Origin: a virus
Direction: 5' to 3' (one strand)
IMG/VR virus record: IMGVR_UViG_3300025122_000080
Span: 1-34,094 of that record
Length of the DNA: 34,094 nt
Part shown: piece after piece, positions 27,367-34,094 of the stretch
Numbering within the stretch: the first letter of the stretch is position 1
Layout: every line of letters begins with the position of its first letter
Notes under the pieces: model-generated
What the model was told of the DNA's origin: nothing
What the model saw: the letters and a program-made list of their open reading frames with translations, nothing else
Database searches by the model: none
Made by a program: the position numbers and the translations under genes

Positions 27367-27818
27367 GCTTGCCCCCACCGTGCAGGTGACAGCCTATTAA
27401 TCATGCCCCTTACATCTATATGCGTAAACGTTTTATAGCGGCCAAGGCCAAAGAGCTTGGCGTGAGGATGCCTCTCCAATAGATCAGCTACTTCGGATGG
27501 GGTGCGTCCCATCTTCACCACATCCGCAGCCGCACAGGTTTTGTGCATGGAGTTCTTTACTCCGCCGATAGCCTTGTTGTACCAATCATCACGATACCAA
27601 CTGTTCACAAGTACACTAGCCGTGCCTCCCTCCGTTCGTAGCCACTCAAGAACGTCGATCAGCTTGTACGCATTATCCAGCAACTTCTGCGGAGGTGCGG
27701 ACAGTACAGCACCACCGCTTCTGCGCCCAACGTCACATATCTCCAGAGCAGAGAAGTTTTTGGTGCCGTGATCCGCTAGGCATTTGCCGCAGATTTCTAC
27801 CCAATCATCTTTCGTCAT
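27363..27818 (-). CDS. Endolysin, peptidase M15 (D-Ala-D-Ala type)
   Basis: This 151-aa protein has the M15 zinc-peptidase pattern: NSWYRDDWYN (62-71), SMHKTCAAADV (80-90, giving His82 and Asp89 as ligands) and THIDVRG (122-128, giving His123). It would cleave peptide crosslinks of peptidoglycan. No signal peptide is visible, so release likely depends on a holin; the gene just upstream has two membrane spans. Its start overlaps that gene by 14 bases. Confidence 0.85.
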   Translation of the reverse strand: MTKDDWVEICGKCLADHGTKNFSALEICDVGRRSGGAVLSAPPQKLLDNAYKLIDVLEWLRTEGGTASVLVNSWYRDDWYNKAIGGVKNSMHKTCAAADVVKMGRTPSEVADLLERHPHAKLFGLGRYKTFTHIDVRGMINRLSPARWGQA

Positions 27819-28125
27819 TTTCTTTGAAGTCCGGGCTGTTGTCTAATAGCTTGGGACGCCGTGGACTACGCACTGCCTTTGCTATCCCAGCCGCGACGGA
27901 GCCTATCTGCGGGGCTAAATACTGAGCCACCCGTGGACCGCCAGCCCATGCGACCAATCCCACGTTAAGACTACCTAGGAGGGTATACGCAATTTCTGGC
28001 ACTGCCAGTATGAGTGAATCCAGCACAATGATGGTGCCCGTGAACAGCAACACACCCAACAAGAAGGTGCGGGCGGCTGAAAACGTGCCACGTTCGTCTA
28101 CAAGTATTTCCTTGATACGCATCAT
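27805..28125 (-). CDS. Holin-like membrane protein
   Basis: This 106-aa protein has a charged N terminus (MRIKEILVDERGTFSAA), two hydrophobic spans (about 20-42 and 45-62) and a basic C-terminal tail (RSPRRPKLLDNSPDFKENDE). Size, topology and position next to the endolysin gene fit a class II holin. The spans include Gly and Pro, which is common in holins. It overlaps the giant upstream gene by 4 bases. Confidence 0.6.
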   Translation of the reverse strand: MMRIKEILVDERGTFSAARTFLLGVLLFTGTIIVLDSLILAVPEIAYTLLGSLNVGLVAWAGGPRVAQYLAPQIGSVAAGIAKAVRSPRRPKLLDNSPDFKENDER

Positions 28126-31100
28126 GGCCTCGTACCCAAGGCAGCTTCCATGACACCACGTTCTTCCCTTATATCGCCCATAATCTTAACCATCTCCGCG
28201 AGCATATCATCACGAATCTCAAACATTCGGAAGAGTTGTCTGCGCTTGTCGTCATCGGACAGATCGGTTCTCTCAAATAATCTGTCGCGTTCCGTCCGGT
28301 AATGCTTCATGCGGCGTTCAAAATACTGGAGCCGTCTCTTGGCATCGAACATCCCTTTATGTTCTTGCTCAAACTCTTTTGCCTCCTCATATCCCCGGCC
28401 TTCCTTGATCTGGCCCAGCGTGGTGACCAGTGTGTTCATGTCTTCGACGGCCTCATAGAAATCTTCTTGGAATCCTCCACCTTTCTGTGCATCATATAGG
28501 AGGTCACCAAGCATCGGCATACTAGCTACGGTGCGCCAATCAAATCCGAAGTCAGCCGATGTTCCTACCACATTTTCGTCCGTCGCTTCACGGGCAAGAC
28601 GATCAGCCGCAACAAAGAGGTAAGACCCTAGCGTACCCGTGTACTGCCTCATCATATACTCAAGCTTCATGGGCGAGTTCAAGAAGTCCACGTTCTTGAG
28701 GAACGGGATATCATTCAACTTGTCTCCGACCAATCTCGTGATCATGCTCGTGTACGGATTGTATTGCTCGCTCGCCATGACAGTGTCTTCCATCCACTGC
28801 GGCACAATCGCGTCTCTTTGGTAGGCATCCTTATTTGACCATGCGTCAATCATCGGACGTATGAATTGCGGCCTGAGATCCATCATCAGGGAGCCCTTAA
28901 GTTGTCGTGCCATTTCGTCCCTGACATCCCTGACATCATGTTCCTCTTCAAACATCATCCTCAGTATCTGCTCAGGGATAACCTTGTAGAGAGTGCCAAC
29001 CTCAAACGGTATCGGGATTTTGGCATGGAGGCCGTTGCCCATAGGTATCAGCCACCAATCGTTCTTCAAGTCTTCGCGGGTGTTCTTATACTCCTCGTCA
29101 TCCTTGACCATGAAGTAGTACATGGCGGTGGCCCCAATGAAGAGCGCACCCCTCGACACGGCAGTCAGTTGTCTTTGTGTCCGTAATGTTTTGCTATCTA
29201 CATCCGTGACTCCCTCTTCCCCGAACAATCCGGGTGCGTCCATTGAACCAGCGTGTGTCCTATAGGTTACATCCAGACCTTGGATACGACCGTTCAAGAA
29301 TGGGGACATCGCTGTCATTACAGCGAACATGGGACTCGCGCCACGGCGTCCATAGTTGATGATTTCTATCGCCTGATGGAGTGATTCGGCAGCGTTCCCG
29401 TCCGTCTTAGCCATGGTGTTGTCGTACACAGCCATCCGTGTCGCAACCTCAGATCGCTTGGACATATCACCCATAACATCCCACAGATTGACCGCCCAAT
29501 CCTTGGGATTCAGCCAAGCAGATGGTGACGACAGCTTACCCCTCTTCTGCTTCTTTAACTTCTTCCTAATATCTACTGCCGCCGGATCGTTGGGATCAGC
29601 CTGCCAGTCAACGGCAATCCCCAGCCCTCGCTCTTCAGCCCTTACCAGAATATCCGGTGTCGCAAAGTTCGCCATTGCCTTGAAGAACAAGGCTGGCCCA
29701 CCTCCGTAGTTGACGGAAGCTTGCCATGAATCCCTGATGATGTTCTTGATCACAAAGGGTGGTGAACGCACGACCGCTTCACGCAGGATTTTTGCAGGCC
29801 CCACGACAAGCTTGGTCAGCCCTTTCCTAAGCCGCTCGTTCTTGATGGCCTTTCCAAAGAAATCTTCAATCGCTTGCTTCGGGCTGAAGCCTACGCTCAT
29901 AATCGCACGGGACAATTCGGGATCTAAGACAAGGTAGCTTTTAGAAATTCCAGCTTCTTCGATACCAGTTGTTTGGTTTTCGTTATTTAAATCCGTCGAT
30001 ATACCCTTGGCCGTGACGATCATAGAGGAGAAACCACGCTTTTTTAAACGCTCCATCTGGTCACTTCTCTGTTCGTTTAGCTCTGTTATCGTTGCGTTCA
30101 GTTCAGTTAACTCCGTTGCCATGTCCTGTGGCATATCTTGCGTCTTCAGTTTCGCGTACTTCTCCTTTTGAATTTGCAGATACCTTTGACGGCTGAGTTG
30201 CTCGTCGGACGGTTCGATCAGTAATTCGGCAGTGCCGTTAGCAACCTCGTCGCGCATTGATCTGGTCGTGGCAATGTTGGTCATGCCATCTCTGATCATA
30301 GCTTGAACATTGCGCTGTAGGTTACCGAACAGATCGGTGCTAATTGGGAGCAAGCTTCCCCTGATCTGTTGGTCGATGAGAGGCCCTCCACGGGTAGCCA
30401 CCTCCTTCTCTGCTCCTTCTGATACCGCCTTATCTTTCTTTTTTCTAACATTTTCATTCTCGCTATTGGACATGGGATCATTATTTTCCCAGCCCATATC
30501 CCTATAGAACGGGATGAAGCTCAACTCCTGCATTATCTCACCGCGCTTAATGCTAACCAGCCCCGTGTCCATTCCAAATTGAATCACATGGTGGTTGAAG
30601 GTGGCATACTCTTTGCCAAACTGAACGATGGCGAGATCCATCTCCGCCTCACTTGATTCAATTCTCGCAATTTCTGCCTTTGCATCGGCAATGGGTATGT
30701 TTCTCTGGCGAGGAGTCTTGAGCGGATTGGCATCATCATATGCCTGCTCCCAACTCTCCTTATCTCTTCTCGCCGCTATGATGTCATCTACACTAGCCCC
30801 TGTCTGGATTAAAGCATCTAGTTCTTGTCTCGCCACTTCTCTCTTGGCCTGAAGGTCAACCACACGTTTCGCGGCCATATAGATAGTTGCACTAACTTCA
30901 GCGGCTTCACCCATCTCAACCAATGGCCCAATGATCTCATGCAGACCTTTGACATCACGCTGAAGCCTGAAGCCGCCATCTACATAGACGATCATACCAT
31001 GCGACATCACTCCGGGTATGAAGTTCATTGCATTGTCGGCAATTCTCCACGCAGCTACTGCTGAGTTCCCTGCCAGCCTGCTGAGAACTTCACCGTATTT

Positions 31101-34094
31101 CGCTATCTCCCTTTGCCACGCACGTTTTGAGGACTTCCAAGTGGCTAAACGCCTGTCAGCGAAATTCAACCTGAATTTCTCCCTTATGCTGTACTCCATC
31201 ATCTTTTCAAAATCTGCTCTAGTTCCTACAAACTTTGGCCTACCGTCCTCGTCTGTCCCAACTTGGTTGTGGTAGTCTGTCGCATTGACTATCTGCTCTC
31301 CCCCGGATACACCACTAGATCCTTCTACCCATCCCTCATCAATAAATCTCTGGTTAGATGCTTCCGTCTCACTAGGTGTGACCACATCGGTTTTACCAAA
31401 CCGGAAGAGACGAAGCTCTCGACTGTCGGTAGGCATACGATACGCTGGCTTCCGGCCATCCTTGAACCTGAAGTAGGCATTCAATGATTCAAGGTCGATG
31501 TCACCATCCTCTATCGCCTTCGCATTGAGCATGGGTGATATGAAATTAGGGGTGCCTTCAATCTGTCTTCGTGCGCTCAGTTCACTGATCAGAGATTCCT
31601 GCAACCGCTGGTGGGGGGTGAGGGTTGGATCAGAGAACTCAAAGGTAGAGTCCAGTATTATATCTATGGCTTCGTCTATTTTTGCGGGATCACCATCCTT
31701 GACGGCGTCCCTCAATCGCTTGGCATCCTCTGGTCTGGCCCGTTCAATGAGGTGCAGCGACATCACACCGTCCGGTGATTTCGCCTTTTCCCTTCTGCGC
31801 TTCATCGTATCCACGTTCTGGAGCTTCTCAAACACCTCCAACACAGGGAGTATGTCCGCCTCTTCGGCACTACTCGCTATGGCACCGAACACCGCCTTTA
31901 GCTGACGCTTGATCTTGCCGATTAGGCCAGAGGTTCTAGCCACTGGGATCTTGTCCTGAACAAGGGCGTCCAAAATATGGACAGACGTTTCTTCTGTTAG
32001 TGCCTCACCCTCAAGCCGGGGGATATTATTCTCATCCGTGTAGACTTCCCCAACATACTCTCGCCAAGTCAGCCCCCGCTCATGGGCATTTGAATCAACT
32101 TCTTTGGGCACTCTGGTGCGGCCATACCTATCCAATGCCTTGCGGTCGCCGTCGTTCAACCATTGTCTGACGAAATGAATATGCGCCCCTTCGTGGGCCA
32201 CGGCGTCCTTGATCAGGGTTTCGATGTCGGCCTCTTTATGCTTGCCGACAATCTGCGAGAGATTGAAAACTATCCGGTTACCATAGTTTTGCAGGGAAGC
32301 TACGGCCCCACCTTCATATGTGGGTCTGTATATGGGATTGTCATTGGCATCTTTTGCCAACTTCGGCTTGCCATCTTCTATGATGACCTTGCCATTCTCG
32401 TCCATCTCGACCACAAAGGCCCCATTGATTATGACATCCTTCACTTGGGCCATCATATCGTCCACGTTAGCCGTGAACTCAACAATGACATTCTCCAAGC
32501 CAAGCTTCTTGAGAGTCCTCGTTACGATATCCTTATATTTTTTAACCCTTTTACTCGCTTCTTCTATGCTTTTGGCATCACCAACTATTTGATCTTGAGG
32601 CTTAACATCAGCCATGATACCCTCACTAACTTCCCGCAGGGTCTTTGCTAACTGTTCTTTCTCTTTCTTGGCTTGTTTCGTCCTGTCTGGTATGGGTTCA
32701 GTACGCAAAACACGCTCAAAAACCATTTCTTGTTGACCACGACCCAAGTCACTCCAATCGACATCGGTGCCCAGTGTGTCACTGATTAGTTCTTTAAAGA
32801 ACTTTGACTGGAATAAGCTACCCGACCTCTTCCACTGCGATACTGAGAAATTCTTTATCCCTAACAGTTCCTTGAAAACATTTTCCGTGAGATCGTATCC
32901 ACTTTTCTGGAGTTTTTCGATTAACTTTTTAATCCTACCATCAGCCAACTTGCCCAGAGTAATACCAACCCAATCCTTGGGTGGTCTTTGATCCATGCCC
33001 TCTTCTTCAATTACGTCCGCTAGAGGATCTATCGCAGCTAATCCTAGGATAGCGTCCACGGCTCTCTTGGCTTGAGTTCTGCCATGTGCCCTGCCTTCTT
33101 GTGCGGTGCCCCTTGGCCCAGCGCGTGTACTTGGCTTGGCTTCTATCGGGGATACCATGGGCCTGCGAACGGCCTTGGCTGGCACTGTCTTGCGGTGGGG
33201 AGACGCTTGCCTGCCAGTCCTGCCCGACTGCGTCCATCTTAGACTTATCCCTTCACCACCAAGGATGCGTTCGACATAGCTAGTGGCCTCTGCGGGGGTC
33301 ATGCTTAGTTCTGCGTCTGCGTCCGCGGCTGCGGATAGGGCAGCTAATTCCCTGTAAGCCTCCCTTTGTTCTGGGCTGACCAAATATTCTTCAAGTTCAA
33401 AGTTGCCATCGGGGTCAGCGGGATCTGACAAGGTGTCGATAAGGACAGGACGAGATTCGATTTCACCATAAGCTTCATTTATTCTTCTGTTCTGATATTC
33501 TTCACTTTGCAGTTGTTTCAGTCCGCCAACTATGCGATCTCTACTGCTATTTCTAATCTGTTTTATGGCCTCTTCTTTGAATTCTGCAAGCGACAACTTT
33601 GTTATTGGCTTGCCCTTTTTTATGATGACGTTGCCATCCTTGTCCCTCTGCGGGGGATCAATGTCAGGGAATTCTTTACGCATCTTTTTTTCAGTAGCGA
33701 CATCAATCGCCTTCAGGCTCTTGGCTAATTCTTCCTTTGCCGTTTTCACACCATCGCTTGCAAGCTGATCAAGCGTTGACGGTTCAATAACGACATCGCC
33801 TTCATTGAGAGAATCCAGAAGGGCTTGGTCACGCTTTAGTCCCCTTTCAAGTCTTTTGACCTTATCTTCGGGGCTCGTCGCATTCTCCAACTGTGTTCGT
33901 AGCTCGTCCCTCCTTTTTATAGAACGATTGTACTCTCTCCTAGACCTTCTTTGGTTATCTATGTCCGCCTTCGTTGCGGGTAAAAGCGAAGCTGGATGAA
34001 TCGCATTCTTTCTTGGGGTGCCATCTTTCTTGGCGGGGATCGAAGGAATCTTTCCCGCCTCTGTAAGGTCATATTCAGCGTTGCCCTCTGCATC
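28122..34094 (-). CDS. Giant polyvalent / internal virion protein, C-terminal 1,990 residues (start outside window)
   Basis: The frame is open to the right edge, so the start is missing. The N-terminal part is charged and coiled-coil rich (IDNQRRSRREYNRSIKRR). DAVAHEGAHIHFVRQWL (HEGAH at 32181-32195) is a zincin-type HExxH motif, and VHILDAL follows about 80 residues later. From about residue 1440, VVRSPPFVIKNIIRDSW and SPFLNGRIQGLD mark an LPD38-like region, known from phage polyvalent proteins. A transmembrane-like segment lies after it (ALFIGATAMYYFMV). Such proteins are thought to be ejected with DNA and to act on the host envelope or defences. Helix-rich charged segments near the end (REERGVMEAALGTRP) close it. 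Confidence 0.8.
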   Translation of the reverse strand, partial: DAEGNAEYDLTEAGKIPSIPAKKDGTPRKNAIHPASLLPATKADIDNQRRSRREYNRSIKRRDELRTQLENATSPEDKVKRLERGLKRDQALLDSLNEGDVVIEPSTLDQLASDGVKTAKEELAKSLKAIDVATEKKMRKEFPDIDPPQRDKDGNVIIKKGKPITKLSLAEFKEEAIKQIRNSSRDRIVGGLKQLQSEEYQNRRINEAYGEIESRPVLIDTLSDPADPDGNFELEEYLVSPEQREAYRELAALSAAADADAELSMTPAEATSYVERILGGEGISLRWTQSGRTGRQASPHRKTVPAKAVRRPMVSPIEAKPSTRAGPRGTAQEGRAHGRTQAKRAVDAILGLAAIDPLADVIEEEGMDQRPPKDWVGITLGKLADGRIKKLIEKLQKSGYDLTENVFKELLGIKNFSVSQWKRSGSLFQSKFFKELISDTLGTDVDWSDLGRGQQEMVFERVLRTEPIPDRTKQAKKEKEQLAKTLREVSEGIMADVKPQDQIVGDAKSIEEASKRVKKYKDIVTRTLKKLGLENVIVEFTANVDDMMAQVKDVIINGAFVVEMDENGKVIIEDGKPKLAKDANDNPIYRPTYEGGAVASLQNYGNRIVFNLSQIVGKHKEADIETLIKDAVAHEGAHIHFVRQWLNDGDRKALDRYGRTRVPKEVDSNAHERGLTWREYVGEVYTDENNIPRLEGEALTEETSVHILDALVQDKIPVARTSGLIGKIKRQLKAVFGAIASSAEEADILPVLEVFEKLQNVDTMKRRREKAKSPDGVMSLHLIERARPEDAKRLRDAVKDGDPAKIDEAIDIILDSTFEFSDPTLTPHQRLQESLISELSARRQIEGTPNFISPMLNAKAIEDGDIDLESLNAYFRFKDGRKPAYRMPTDSRELRLFRFGKTDVVTPSETEASNQRFIDEGWVEGSSGVSGGEQIVNATDYHNQVGTDEDGRPKFVGTRADFEKMMEYSIREKFRLNFADRRLATWKSSKRAWQREIAKYGEVLSRLAGNSAVAAWRIADNAMNFIPGVMSHGMIVYVDGGFRLQRDVKGLHEIIGPLVEMGEAAEVSATIYMAAKRVVDLQAKREVARQELDALIQTGASVDDIIAARRDKESWEQAYDDANPLKTPRQRNIPIADAKAEIARIESSEAEMDLAIVQFGKEYATFNHHVIQFGMDTGLVSIKRGEIMQELSFIPFYRDMGWENNDPMSNSENENVRKKKDKAVSEGAEKEVATRGGPLIDQQIRGSLLPISTDLFGNLQRNVQAMIRDGMTNIATTRSMRDEVANGTAELLIEPSDEQLSRQRYLQIQKEKYAKLKTQDMPQDMATELTELNATITELNEQRSDQMERLKKRGFSSMIVTAKGISTDLNNENQTTGIEEAGISKSYLVLDPELSRAIMSVGFSPKQAIEDFFGKAIKNERLRKGLTKLVVGPAKILREAVVRSPPFVIKNIIRDSWQASVNYGGGPALFFKAMANFATPDILVRAEERGLGIAVDWQADPNDPAAVDIRKKLKKQKRGKLSSPSAWLNPKDWAVNLWDVMGDMSKRSEVATRMAVYDNTMAKTDGNAAESLHQAIEIINYGRRGASPMFAVMTAMSPFLNGRIQGLDVTYRTHAGSMDAPGLFGEEGVTDVDSKTLRTQRQLTAVSRGALFIGATAMYYFMVKDDEEYKNTREDLKNDWWLIPMGNGLHAKIPIPFEVGTLYKVIPEQILRMMFEEEHDVRDVRDEMARQLKGSLMMDLRPQFIRPMIDAWSNKDAYQRDAIVPQWMEDTVMASEQYNPYTSMITRLVGDKLNDIPFLKNVDFLNSPMKLEYMMRQYTGTLGSYLFVAADRLAREATDENVVGTSADFGFDWRTVASMPMLGDLLYDAQKGGGFQEDFYEAVEDMNTLVTTLGQIKEGRGYEEAKEFEQEHKGMFDAKRRLQYFERRMKHYRTERDRLFERTDLSDDDKRRQLFRMFEIRDDMLAEMVKIMGDIREERGVMEAALGTRP

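Overview
The window is part of a tailed double-stranded DNA bacteriophage genome, and both ends cut through genes. The evidence is a dense set of phage hallmark genes: terminase large and small subunits, a long portal protein, a scaffold-like protein, a probable major capsid protein, a T7-type primase-helicase, a recombination set (DUF1071 annealing protein, SSB-like protein, PD-(D/E)XK exonuclease, RusA-type resolvase), an M15 endolysin with a holin-like neighbour, and a very large internal-virion-type 'polyvalent' protein. The layout resembles phages known mainly from marine and other aquatic Proteobacteria, but no host can be named from the sequence. No tRNA, rRNA, CRISPR, integrase or transposase was seen.

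Layout. (1) About 1-9200, minus strand: packaging and capsid genes. In transcription order these are terL, a 207-aa protein, a zinc-ribbon protein, portal, a small connector-region protein, a GroES-like co-chaperonin, scaffold, a small protein, a decoration-like protein, the major capsid protein, and the start of another virion protein that runs off the left edge. Most of these genes overlap or nearly touch. (2) About 9475-11424, plus strand: small accessory genes, including two tiny membrane proteins. They are separated by perfect GC-rich hairpins and carry a weak mini-hairpin over the Shine-Dalgarno. (3) About 11425-15390, minus strand: early-type small genes (DUF932, zinc-binding, GP88 family, terS). 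Each group has its own TTGACA-N17-TAGRTT-like promoter. The gaps between them hold a 13-bp repeat family (AGGTACGGGCGTC), ending in a 500-bp gene-free segment with four spaced copies, which is a candidate replication origin or partition site. (4) About 15400-17300, plus strand: more small genes, including a second copy of the four-CxxC zinc protein found at 10025-10393. (5) About 17310-22640, minus strand: DNA-metabolism operon (ParB-like, nuclease-like, ribbon-helix-helix, SSB-like, DUF1071, exonuclease). (6) 22703-25050, plus strand: RusA-like resolvase, primase-helicase and a small peptide. (7) 25036-34094, minus strand: the lysis and ejection region. It holds a coiled-coil membrane protein, a protein with an ADP-ribosyltransferase-like domain, a DD-peptidase endolysin, a holin-like protein, and a protein of at least 1,990 residues with a zincin motif and an LPD38-like region.

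How it works together. Regions 3, 5 and 6 look like early and middle functions (host takeover, replication, annealing-based recombination). Regions 1 and 7 are late functions (capsid, packaging, DNA ejection, lysis). The most unusual observations are: a second, diverged copy of the terL 3' end about 680 bp downstream of the real one, which brackets a likely inserted gene; the 13-bp repeat family; and a recurring Shine-Dalgarno mini-hairpin, often preceded by a strong GC hairpin, which resembles the start-associated sequences of some mycobacteriophages. Functional names rest on reading motifs by eye; no database search was possible.
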